Under the pieces are notes generated by a model. The model worked only from the letters and a program-made list of their open reading frames with translations. It searched no databases and was not told the origin of the DNA. Made by a program: the position numbers and the translations under genes. This document shows, piece by piece, positions 1-5,100 of a DNA stretch of 6,615 nt. Location: the NCBI GenBank assembly GCA_964439015.1, contig CAYTMV010000095.1, positions 1 through 6,615 of the forward strand, in the 5' to 3' direction. This stretch comes from Gemmobacter sp964439015. Lineage in GTDB: Bacteria; Pseudomonadota; Alphaproteobacteria; Rhodobacterales; Rhodobacteraceae. Numbering within the stretch: the stretch's first letter is position 1; each line of letters begins with the position of its first letter.

Positions 1-52
1 TGAAGGCGGCCGCACCGTCGGCGCCGGCGTCGTCTCGAAAATCATCGAGTAA
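1..52 (+). CDS. tuf: Elongation factor Tu, C-terminal end (partial)
   Basis: The window opens inside a gene whose last 16 codons read EGGRTVGAGVVSKIIE followed by TAA at 50-52. The first base is the final base of an upstream codon. The GGRTVGAGVV motif is the very conserved C-terminal strand of EF-Tu domain 3. EF-Tu is the GTPase that carries aminoacyl-tRNA to the ribosomal A site. Finding tuf directly upstream of rpsJ is the usual fusion of the str cluster to the S10 cluster in alphaproteobacteria. Nothing can be said about the N-terminal GTPase domain, which lies outside the window. The identification rests on a short but distinctive tail plus position. Confidence 0.9.
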   Translation, partial: EGGRTVGAGVVSKIIE

Positions 53-64
53 TCCGAAACGCGG

Positions 65-88
65 CGGGTGGGGGTCACCCCCCGCCCG
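65..88 (+). other. tuf-rpsJ intergenic stem-loop, terminator-like without a T-tract
   Basis: A 10-bp G/C-rich inverted repeat pairs 65-74 (CGGGTGGGGG) with 79-88 (CCCCCGCCCG) around a TCAC loop, with one G-U pair. It is followed by TTCCTAAC rather than a run of T, so it is a poor intrinsic terminator. It could slow polymerase, protect the tuf mRNA 3' end after processing, or partly reduce readthrough into rpsJ. It ends 21 nt before the rpsJ start codon and leaves the rpsJ Shine-Dalgarno free. Confidence 0.5.
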
Positions 89-96
89 TTCCTAAC

Positions 97-103
97 GAAG
101 GGA
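97..103 (+). promoter_or_regulatory. Ribosome binding site of rpsJ
   Basis: GAAGGGA lies 6 nt before the ATG at 110. It decides the start: a longer reading from an ATG at 68 would begin inside the stem-loop with no Shine-Dalgarno and would add 14 residues absent from S10 proteins. Confidence 0.75.
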
Positions 104-109
104 ATTGAG

Positions 110-418
110 ATGCAAGGTCAGACCATCCGCATCCGGCTCAAAGCCTTCGATTACCGCGTTCTGGATGCCAGCACGCAGGAAATCGTGAACACCGCCAAGC
201 GGACCGGCGCGCAAGTGCGTGGCCCGATCCCGCTGCCGAACAAGATCGAGAAGTTCACGGTTCTCCGTGGTCCGCACATCGACAAGAAGTCGCGCGACCA
301 ATGGGAGATCCGGACCCACAAGCGTCTTCTCGACATCGTTGACCCCACCCCGCAGACCGTGGACGCGCTGATGAAGCTCGACCTCGCTGCCGGCGTGGAC
401 GTCGAAATCAAAGTGTGA
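110..418 (+). CDS. rpsJ: 30S ribosomal protein S10 (NusE)
   Basis: The product is 102 aa, against 103 in E. coli S10. It begins MQGQTIRIRLKAFD, the classic S10 N terminus, and carries RDQWEIRTHKR at residues 62-72 and the conserved C-terminal DLAAGVDVEI. S10 sits in the head of the 30S subunit. As NusE, the same protein joins NusB in transcription antitermination complexes (family knowledge). The start is the ATG at 110 behind GAAGGGA. It is the first gene of the S10 block, 57 nt after tuf, and is followed by rplC after 10 nt, so the two are probably translated from one mRNA. The short tuf-rpsJ gap leaves no room for a long E. coli-type S10 leader. Nothing in the coding sequence looks unusual. 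Confidence 0.97.
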   Translation: MQGQTIRIRLKAFDYRVLDASTQEIVNTAKRTGAQVRGPIPLPNKIEKFTVLRGPHIDKKSRDQWEIRTHKRLLDIVDPTPQTVDALMKLDLAAGVDVEIKV

Positions 419-428
419 GGGGGCAGCA

Positions 429-1145
429 ATGCGCTCTGGAGTTATCGCCAAGAAGCTGGGCATGACCCGGCTGTTCCTGGAGGACGGCAAGCAGGTTCCG
501 GTCACGGTTCTGCAGCTGGAAAACCTGCAGGTCGTGTCTCAGCGTACCGCCGACAAGGATGGCTATACCGCCGTCCAACTGGGTGCGGGCAACGCCAAGG
601 CAAAAAATACCACCGAGCCGATGCGCGGCCATTTCGCGAAAGCGAATGTCGCGCCGAAGCGCAAGATGGCCGAGTTCCGGGTTTCCCCCGAGAACCTGAT
701 CGACGTGGGCGCGGAAATCACCGCGGATCACTATCTGGCGGGTCAGTTCGTTGACATCGCCGGCACCTCGATCGGTAAGGGCTTTGCCGGTGCGATGAAG
801 CGCCACAACTTCGGCGGTCTGCGCGCCTCGCACGGCGTGTCGATCTCGCACCGTTCGCACGGTTCGACCGGCCAGTGCCAGGACCCCGGCAAGGTGTTCA
901 AGGGCAAGAAGATGGCTGGCCATCTGGGTGCCGTGCGTGTCACCACGCAGAACCTGCAAGTGGTCAAGACCGATGCCGACCGTGGCCTGATCCTCGTGAA
1001 GGGCGCTGTGCCCGGCTCGAAGGGCGGCTGGGTCACCATCAAGGACGCGGTGAAGAAGTCGGCCCCGGCCGGTATCCCGCTGCCTGCTGCGGTGCGTTCG
1101 GCCGCTCCGGCTGCTGAAGTCGCCGCCGAAGGGGGTGAAGCATGA
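429..1145 (+). CDS. rplC: 50S ribosomal protein L3
   Basis: The product is 238 aa. It begins MRSGVIAKKLGMTRLF, as in L3, and contains GTSIGKGFAGAMKRHNF near residues 112-128 and GQCQDPGKVFKGKKMAG near 149-164. The second Gln of GQCQ (Q151) aligns with E. coli Q150, the residue methylated by PrmB. L3 is an early-assembling 23S rRNA-binding protein that reaches towards the peptidyl transferase centre. It is about 29 aa longer than E. coli L3 (209 aa). The extra part is an Ala/Pro-rich tail of about 25-30 residues ending EVAAEGGEA, which I recall as common in alphaproteobacterial L3. GAGGGGGC just ahead of the ATG serves as Shine-Dalgarno and overlaps the rpsJ stop. The stop overlaps the rplD start as ATGA, which points to translational coupling. 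Confidence 0.97.
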   Translation: MRSGVIAKKLGMTRLFLEDGKQVPVTVLQLENLQVVSQRTADKDGYTAVQLGAGNAKAKNTTEPMRGHFAKANVAPKRKMAEFRVSPENLIDVGAEITADHYLAGQFVDIAGTSIGKGFAGAMKRHNFGGLRASHGVSISHRSHGSTGQCQDPGKVFKGKKMAGHLGAVRVTTQNLQVVKTDADRGLILVKGAVPGSKGGWVTIKDAVKKSAPAGIPLPAAVRSAAPAAEVAAEGGEA

Positions 1146-1762
1146 AACTCGACGTGATCAAGCTTGATGGCGGCAAAGCCGGGTCGATCGACCTGGACGA
1201 GGCGCTGTTCGGTCTGGAGCCGCGCGCCGACATCCTGCATCGCGTGGTGCGTTGGCAGCGGGCGAAAGCCCAGGCTGGCACCCACTCGGTGCTGGGCAAG
1301 TCGGACGTGAGCTACTCGACCAAGAAGATCTATCGCCAGAAGGGCACCGGCGGCGCACGCCACGGTTCCAAGAAGGCGCCGATCTTCCGTCACGGTGGCG
1401 TCTACAAGGGCCCGACCCCGCGGTCGCACGCCCATGACCTGCCGAAGAAGTTTCGCGCGCTGGGTCTGCGCCATGCCCTTTCGGCGAAAGCCAAGGCCGG
1501 CGAACTGGTGATCCTGGACGTGGCTTCGATGACCGAAGCGAAAACCGCCACCCTGGCCAAACAGGCCAAGGAGCTGGGCTGGAAGCGCGTGCTGGTGATC
1601 GACGGTGCCGAAGTCGACGCGAATTTCGCGATGGCTGCGCGTAACCTCGACAACATCGACGTGCTGCCGACCATTGGCGCCAACGTCTATGACATCCTGA
1701 AGCGTGACACCCTGGTGATCACGAAGGCGGGTGTCGAAGCTCTGGAGGCTCGTCTGAAATGA
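1142..1762 (+). CDS. rplD: 50S ribosomal protein L4
   Basis: The product is 206 aa, against 201 in E. coli. The long conserved loop at residues about 60-100, with YRQKGTGGARHGSKKAPIFR and then GGVYKGPTPRSH, is diagnostic of L4. This loop lines the nascent peptide exit tunnel beside L22, and changes near its Lys/Gln cluster give macrolide resistance in other bacteria. In E. coli L4 also represses its own operon through the S10 leader; no equivalent leader is evident upstream of rpsJ here. The ATG at 1142 overlaps the rplC stop (ATGA) and sits 6 nt after AAGGGGG at 1129-1135. The 3' end overlaps rplW in the same ATGA manner. The C-terminal half (ELVILDVASM onwards) is the Rossmann-like globular domain and is intact. 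Confidence 0.97.
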   Translation: MKLDVIKLDGGKAGSIDLDEALFGLEPRADILHRVVRWQRAKAQAGTHSVLGKSDVSYSTKKIYRQKGTGGARHGSKKAPIFRHGGVYKGPTPRSHAHDLPKKFRALGLRHALSAKAKAGELVILDVASMTEAKTATLAKQAKELGWKRVLVIDGAEVDANFAMAARNLDNIDVLPTIGANVYDILKRDTLVITKAGVEALEARLK

Positions 1763-2055
1763 GCGCGAAACCCGAACACTTCGACCTGATCAAGAAGCCG
1801 ATCATCACCGAAAAGGCCACCATGGCCTCGGAGAACGGCGCCGTGGTCTTCCAGGTCGCCATGGATGCCAGCAAGCCGCAGATCAAGGAAGCGGTTGAGG
1901 CTGTCTTTGGTGTCAAGGTCAAGGCGGTGAACACCGTCGTGACCAAGGGCAAGGCGAAGAAGTTCCGCGGCCGTGCCGGCGAGCGGAGCGACAAGAAAAA
2001 GGCTTATGTGACCCTCGAAGAGGGGAACACTATCGACGTGGCCACCGGCCTCTGA
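1759..2055 (+). CDS. rplW: 50S ribosomal protein L23
   Basis: The product is 98 aa, against 100 in E. coli. The order is an N-terminal KKPIITEKATM motif (residues 12-22), a central VEAVFGVKVKAVNT segment, a basic loop GKAKKFRGRAGERSDKKKAYV, and the C-terminal strand. Glu18 in ITEK matches E. coli L23 E18, the trigger factor docking residue at the tunnel exit; L23 also contributes to SRP docking (family knowledge). The ATG overlaps the rplD stop as ATGA, with GGAG at 1744-1747 upstream. The gene ends in two adjacent in-frame stops, TGA then TAG (2053-2058), and a strong intrinsic terminator begins about 17 nt later. It is therefore the last gene of the first block. Confidence 0.97.
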   Translation: MSAKPEHFDLIKKPIITEKATMASENGAVVFQVAMDASKPQIKEAVEAVFGVKVKAVNTVVTKGKAKKFRGRAGERSDKKKAYVTLEEGNTIDVATGL

Positions 2056-2074
2056 TAGAAGCCCAGCGAATCTT

Positions 2075-2107
2075 GCGGCCCCGGCACTCCGGGGCCGCGG
2101 ATTTTTT
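2075..2107 (+). terminator. Intrinsic terminator between rplW and rplB
   Basis: A perfect 10-bp G/C stem pairs 2075-2084 (GCGGCCCCGG) with 2089-2098 (CCGGGGCCGC) around a CACT loop. GGA and six T residues follow at 2102-2107. This is a textbook Rho-independent terminator placed inside the S10 gene series, downstream of the double stop of rplW. It should end most transcripts of the first block unless it is read through or antiterminated, so rplB and later genes must rely on readthrough or on a promoter in the 106 nt after it. Confidence 0.88.
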
Positions 2108-2213
2108 GCGAAACGGTCTTCGGACCGGCCCGCAATCGAACCGGGGATCTTCGGAGCCCTTTAACCTGGGGCTGTGGCAACACAGGTCCACAAGCTGACG
2201 GAAGACAGAAAGC
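2108..2213 (+). promoter_or_regulatory. Structured 5' region of rplB (candidate leader RNA)
   Basis: Three compact hairpins with stable tetraloops lie between the terminator and rplB. The first is CGGTC-TTCG-GACCG at 2114-2127. The second is a GGGATC-TTCG-GAGCCC hairpin at 2144-2159 with one A-G mismatch. The third is CTGTG-GCAA-CACAG at 2172-2185, extended outward by TGGG/TCCA across a G-G mismatch. TCTTCGGA occurs twice (2117-2124 and 2148-2155). A competing set of pairings is possible: 2122-2126 with 2185-2189, 2129-2132 with 2142-2145, and 2155-2159 with 2169-2173. The rplB Shine-Dalgarno GGAAG (2200-2204) is outside all of these. No convincing promoter is seen; TCGAAC (2136-2141), an 18-nt spacer and TTTAAC (2160-2165) is a poor match. 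A regulatory role is inferred only. Confidence 0.45.
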
Positions 2214-3053
2214 ATGGCACTCAAGTCGTATAAACCGACGACGCCTGGCCAGCGTGGGCTGGTTCTGATCGACCGTTCGGAGCTTTGGAAAGGCCGTCCC
2301 GTCAAGGCGCTCACTGAGGGCCTGCGGAAGACGGGTGGCCGGAACAATACCGGACGGATCACGATGTGGCACAAGGGCGGCGGCGCAAAGCGTCTCTACC
2401 GCGTCGTGGATTTCAAGCGTCGCAAGTTCGACGTTCCGGCGGTCGTTGAGCGGATCGAATACGATCCGAACCGCACCGCCTTCATCGCTCTCGTGAAATA
2501 CAACGATGGCGAACTGGCTTACATCCTGGCGCCGCAGCGTCTGGCCGTTGGTGACACCGTTGTCGCCGGCGCGAAGACCGACGTGAAGCCGGGCAACGCC
2601 ATGCCGTTCTCGGGCATGCCGATCGGTACCATCGTTCACAACGTCGAGCTGAAGCCCGGCAAGGGCGGCCAGCTGGCCCGCGCTGCCGGCACCTATGCCC
2701 AGTTCGTCGGCCGTGACGGCGGTTATGCCCAGATCCGCCTGTCCTCGGGCGAGCTGCGCATGGTTCGTCAGGAATGCATGGCTACTGTCGGTGCCGTGTC
2801 GAACCCCGACAATTCGAACCAGAACTTCGGTAAGGCTGGTCGTCTGCGCCACAAGGGCGTGCGTCCGACCGTTCGCGGTGTTGCGATGAACCCGATCGAC
2901 CACCCGCACGGTGGTGGTGAAGGCCGCACCTCCGGTGGCCGTCACCCGGTCACTCCGTGGGGCAAGGGCACCAAGGGCAACCGGACCCGCTCCAACAAGC
3001 AGACCGACAAGTACATTGTCCGGTCGCGCCACGCCAAGAAGAAGGGGCGTTAA
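2214..3053 (+). CDS. rplB: 50S ribosomal protein L2
   Basis: The product is 279 aa, against 273 in E. coli. The N-terminal MALKSYKPTTPGQRG and GRITMWHKGGGAKRLYR near residues 47-63 are standard L2. HPHGGGEGR at residues 230-238 is the hallmark loop beside the peptidyl transferase centre, with His230 apparently matching the functionally important E. coli H229. The basic end SNKQTDKYIVRSRHAKKKGR is complete. L2 binds 23S rRNA, is needed for subunit association and is one of the most conserved ribosomal proteins. The ATG at 2214 follows GGAAG with a 9-nt gap. It leads the second block, after a terminator and a structured spacer, and is followed by rpsS after 3 nt. Confidence 0.98.
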   Translation: MALKSYKPTTPGQRGLVLIDRSELWKGRPVKALTEGLRKTGGRNNTGRITMWHKGGGAKRLYRVVDFKRRKFDVPAVVERIEYDPNRTAFIALVKYNDGELAYILAPQRLAVGDTVVAGAKTDVKPGNAMPFSGMPIGTIVHNVELKPGKGGQLARAAGTYAQFVGRDGGYAQIRLSSGELRMVRQECMATVGAVSNPDNSNQNFGKAGRLRHKGVRPTVRGVAMNPIDHPHGGGEGRTSGGRHPVTPWGKGTKGNRTRSNKQTDKYIVRSRHAKKKGR

Positions 3054-3056
3054 TCC

Positions 3057-3335
3057 ATGGCACGTTCTATCTGGAAGGGCCCCTTTGTTGATGGGTACCT
3101 GCTGAAGAAAGCCGAAAAGGCGCGGGAATCGGGCAAGAGCGATGTGATCAAGATCTGGTCGCGCCGGTCCACCATCCTGCCGCAATTCGTGGGTCTGACC
3201 TTCGCCGTCTACAACGGCAAGAAGCACATCCCGGTTGCTGTCACCGAAGAGATGATCGGCCAGAAGTTCGGTGAATATTCGCCGACGCGGACCTATTACG
3301 GTCACGCTGCCGACAAGAAAGCCAAGAGGAAGTAA
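3057..3335 (+). CDS. rpsS: 30S ribosomal protein S19
   Basis: The product is 92 aa, equal to the usual length. It begins MARSIWKGPFVDGYLLKK and contains IKIWSRRSTILPQFVG (residues 31-46), YNGKKHIPV (52-60) and the S19 signature GEYSPTRTYYGHAADKK (72-88). S19 binds 16S rRNA in the 30S head next to S13 and contributes to an intersubunit bridge. The start lies 3 nt after the rplB stop, and its Shine-Dalgarno (AAGGGG, about 3042-3047) lies within the last codons of rplB. That places it in the same transcript and suggests coupling to rplB translation. Nothing irregular is visible. Confidence 0.98.
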   Translation: MARSIWKGPFVDGYLLKKAEKARESGKSDVIKIWSRRSTILPQFVGLTFAVYNGKKHIPVAVTEEMIGQKFGEYSPTRTYYGHAADKKAKRK

Positions 3336-3338
3336 GCC

Positions 3339-3719
3339 ATGGGTAAGGAAAAGAATCCGCGCCGCGTGGCGGACAACGAGGCTCTGGCCAAGGCGCGCAT
3401 GCTGCGCACCTCGCCCCAGAAGCTGAACCTCGTCGCCGGCCTGATCCGCGGCAAGAAGGTGGACAAGGCCATGGCCGACCTCATCTTCTCGAAAAAGCGT
3501 ATCGCTCAGGACGTGCTGAAGTGCCTGCAGTCGGCGGTTGCCAACGCCGAGAACAACCATGGCCTTGACGTCGACGAACTGTATGTCGCCGAAGCCTGGT
3601 GCGGCAAGAACCTGGTGATGAAACGGGGCCGTCCGCGTGCCCGTGGCCGGTTCGGCAAGATCATGAAGCCGTTCTCGGAAATCACCATCAAGGTGCGTCA
3701 GAAAGGGGAGACTGCATAA
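3339..3719 (+). CDS. rplV: 50S ribosomal protein L22
   Basis: The product is 126 aa, longer than E. coli L22 (110 aa) mostly at the N terminus (MGKEKNPRRVADNEALAKAR). That extension is, from memory, common in alphaproteobacteria. The conserved core TSPQKLNLVAGLIRGKKV (residues 24-41) and the tunnel beta-hairpin NLVMKRGRPRARGRFG (91-106) are clear. The Met-Lys-Arg triplet at 94-96 corresponds to the site whose deletion gives erythromycin resistance in E. coli, and it is intact here. L22 lines the exit tunnel constriction together with L4. It starts 3 nt after rpsS behind GAGGAAG, and its TAA shares one base with the rpsC ATG (TAATG), a reinitiation-type overlap. Confidence 0.97.
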   Translation: MGKEKNPRRVADNEALAKARMLRTSPQKLNLVAGLIRGKKVDKAMADLIFSKKRIAQDVLKCLQSAVANAENNHGLDVDELYVAEAWCGKNLVMKRGRPRARGRFGKIMKPFSEITIKVRQKGETA

Positions 3720-4441
3720 TGGGTCAGAAGGTCAACCCGATCGGGATGCGCCTCCAGGTGAACCGCACCTGGGACAGCCGTTGGTTCGCCGAGTCGAAAG
3801 ACTATGGCAATTTGCTGCTGGAAGACCTGCGCATGCGTGAATTCATTCACGAAGAAGCCAAGCAGGCCGGCGTCTCCAAAGTCATCATCGAGCGTCCGCA
3901 CAAGAAGTGCCGCGTCACGATCCATACCGCCCGTCCCGGTGTCATCATCGGCAAGAAGGGTGCGGATATCGAGACGCTGCGCAAGAAGCTGTCCGCCTTC
4001 ACCAAGTCGGAACTGCACCTGAACATCGTCGAAGTGCGCAAGCCGGAAGTCGACGCCCAGCTGGTGGCCGAATCGATCGCCCAGCAGATGGAGCGCCGCG
4101 TGTCCTTCCGTCGCGCCATGAAGCGAGGCGTGCAGAACGCGATGCGCATGGGCGCTCTGGGCATCCGGGTGAACGTCTCTGGCCGTCTGGGCGGTGCCGA
4201 GATCGCCCGTACCGAATGGTACCGCGAAGGCCGTGTGCCGCTGCACACCCTGCGCGCCGACATCGACTATGCGCTGTCGGAAGCCAAGACCCCTTACGGG
4301 ATCATTGGTGTGAAGGTCTGGATCTTCAAGGGCGAGATCCTTGAGCATGATCCGCAAGCGCATGACCGTCGTCTGGCTGAAGCCGCCGACGGCCCGGCGC
4401 CCCGTGGCCCGCGTCGCGAACGCGACCGCGAACGCGCCTGA
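3719..4441 (+). CDS. rpsC: 30S ribosomal protein S3
   Basis: The product is 240 aa, against 233 in E. coli. The start is the ATG at 3719, giving MGQKVNPIGMRLQ, the invariant S3 N terminus. AGGGGAG at 3704-3710 precedes it by 8 nt. An upstream in-frame ATG at 3599 is rejected because it would lie inside rplV and add unrelated residues. The KH domain shows the GxxG motif as GVIIGKKG (residues 74-81). Arg131, Arg132 and Lys135 match the E. coli mRNA-entry-channel residues tied to ribosomal helicase activity. The C-terminal domain ends in a charged, Pro/Arg-rich tail (DGPAPRGPRRERDRERA) that is probably disordered. S3 forms the mRNA entry site with S4 and S5. It overlaps rplV by 1 nt and precedes rplP by 13 nt. 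Confidence 0.98.
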   Translation: MGQKVNPIGMRLQVNRTWDSRWFAESKDYGNLLLEDLRMREFIHEEAKQAGVSKVIIERPHKKCRVTIHTARPGVIIGKKGADIETLRKKLSAFTKSELHLNIVEVRKPEVDAQLVAESIAQQMERRVSFRRAMKRGVQNAMRMGALGIRVNVSGRLGGAEIARTEWYREGRVPLHTLRADIDYALSEAKTPYGIIGVKVWIFKGEILEHDPQAHDRRLAEAADGPAPRGPRRERDRERA

Positions 4442-4454
4442 GGAGTGAAAGAAG

Positions 4455-4868
4455 ATGCTGCAACCGAAGCGCACCAAGTATCGCAAGATGCACAAGGGCC
4501 GCATCCATGGCGAAGCCAAGGGCGGTTTTCTCCTGAACTTCGGCTCCTTCGCCCTCAAGGCGACCGAGCCTGAGCGCGTCACCGCGCGGCAGATCGAAGC
4601 GGCCCGCCGCGCGATCACCCGCCACATGAAGCGTCAGGGTCGGGTCTGGATCCGCATTTTCCCGGATACCCCGGTTTCGGCCAAGCCGACCGAAGTCCGG
4701 ATGGGTTCGGGCAAGGGTTCGATCGATTTCTGGGCCTGCAAGGTCAAGCCCGGTCGGATCATGTTCGAGATCGACGGCGTGGCCGAGCCGATCGCGCGTG
4801 AGGCCCTGCGCCTCGGCGCGATGAAGCTGCCGGTCACCACCCGCATCGTCGCCCGCGAAGACTGGTAA
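4455..4868 (+). CDS. rplP: 50S ribosomal protein L16
   Basis: The product is 137 aa, close to the 136 of E. coli. It begins MLQPKRTKYRKMHKGR, the standard L16 start, and has VWIRIFPDTPVSAKP (residues 64-78) and VRMGSGKG (81-88). Arg82 in VRMGSGKG corresponds to E. coli R81, which the 2-oxoglutarate oxygenase RoxA/YcfD hydroxylates; whether this host does so cannot be seen here. L16 organises the A-site tRNA and peptidyl transferase region and joins late in 50S assembly. An AGGAG at 4441-4445 next to the rpsC stop gives a 9-nt gap to the ATG. It is the last gene of the second block: a strong terminator starts 34 nt after its stop codon. Confidence 0.98.
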   Translation: MLQPKRTKYRKMHKGRIHGEAKGGFLLNFGSFALKATEPERVTARQIEAARRAITRHMKRQGRVWIRIFPDTPVSAKPTEVRMGSGKGSIDFWACKVKPGRIMFEIDGVAEPIAREALRLGAMKLPVTTRIVAREDW

Positions 4869-4874
4869 TCGGGG

Positions 4875-4891
4875 CGCGTGGCCAACACGCG
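4875..4891 (+). other. Small perfect stem-loop after the rplP stop
   Basis: CGCGTG at 4875-4880 pairs fully with CACGCG at 4886-4891 around a 5-nt GCCAA loop. It lies 6 nt after the rplP stop and 11 nt ahead of the terminator stem and has no T-tract of its own. It may be a 3'-end stabiliser or chance in GC-rich DNA. Confidence 0.4.
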
Positions 4892-4902
4892 ATCCGCAAG
4901 AT

Positions 4903-4936
4903 GGGGCCCCTGCCGCAAGGTGGGGGCCTTTTCTTT
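4903..4936 (+). terminator. Intrinsic terminator between rplP and rpmC
   Basis: A continuous stem pairs 4905-4914 with 4919-4928. It is closed by a GCAA (GNRA) tetraloop, includes two adjacent G-U wobbles, and can be extended by two further G-U pairs at its base. TTTTCTTT follows at 4929-4936. The strong stem, tetraloop and U-rich tail make a convincing Rho-independent terminator. It closes the rplB-rplP block and separates it from rpmC, which many bacteria place directly after rplP with little or no gap. Confidence 0.88.
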
Positions 4937-4975
4937 GGAACGCCTGCCTTTGTTGGAGAAAACCCGAGTTAAGGC

Positions 4976-5004
4976 TTGCCTTCTGCCCCCCCCTCCCTTA
5001 CACG
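4976..5004 (+). promoter_or_regulatory. Weak candidate promoter upstream of rpmC
   Basis: TTGCCT at 4976-4981 resembles a sigma-70 -35 box (TTG and the C fit). A 17-nt C-rich spacer containing eight consecutive C residues leads to TACACG at 4999-5004, a 3-of-6 match to the -10 box. It lies just after the terminator and before the hairpins of the rpmC leader, which is where a promoter would be needed. If real, transcription would begin near 5010-5012 and give a leader of about 100 nt. The -10 match is poor, so this is a suggestion only. Confidence 0.3.
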
Positions 5005-5018
5005 GGCGCATCCTGCGG

Positions 5019-5093
5019 TTCCGAGGCGACTCGGAATCGTCGGTCTTTGTTGGTCCACCAGGCGTGAAGTGACCCGAAAGGGGCTCTCTGGTG
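5019..5093 (+). promoter_or_regulatory. Structured 5' region of rpmC (candidate leader RNA)
   Basis: The first hairpin is perfect: TTCCGAG (5019-5025) pairs with CTCGGAA (5030-5036) around a GCGA tetraloop. Further on, CACCAG (5056-5061) can pair with CTGGTG (5088-5093), enclosing a second hairpin CCC-GAAA-GGG (5073-5082). Both loops are of the GNRA type. The structure ends 7 nt before the rpmC Shine-Dalgarno at 5101. Its place after a terminator and a possible promoter fits a ribosomal-protein leader RNA, but no protein target can be assigned from sequence alone. Confidence 0.4.
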
Positions 5094-5100
5094 ATTGAAA

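Noticed and set aside
68..109. An upstream GTG/ATG-type start extending S10 by 14 residues.
   Set aside because: It would start within the tuf-rpsJ stem-loop with no Shine-Dalgarno. S10 proteins begin at the M(Q)xQ..IRIRLKAFD position, matching the ATG at 110.
2004..3560. A 518-codon open frame on the minus strand opposite rplB, rpsS and parts of rplW and rplV.
   Set aside because: It is a shadow of GC-rich codon bias in highly conserved sense genes. Its translation is low-complexity, rich in Arg, Ala, Leu, Val and Gly, shows no recognisable domain, and runs through the terminator and leader region.
3599..3718. An upstream in-frame ATG extending S3 by 40 residues.
   Set aside because: The added segment lies wholly within rplV in another frame. 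The S3 N terminus MGQKVNPIG starts exactly at 3719 behind a good Shine-Dalgarno.
3698..4627. A 309-codon minus-strand open frame opposite rpsC and rplP.
   Set aside because: It is antisense to two intact, strongly conserved genes and has no recognisable motif; it is the expected by-product of high GC at third codon positions. The 743-1474 minus frame opposite rplC/rplD is rejected for the same reason.
4878..5072. A possible 64-aa gene in the rplP-rpmC gap starting with GTG.
   Set aside because: It has no Shine-Dalgarno at a usable distance, runs straight through the intrinsic terminator and the C-tract, and its translation shows no conserved-looking segment. The region is better explained as regulatory RNA and DNA.
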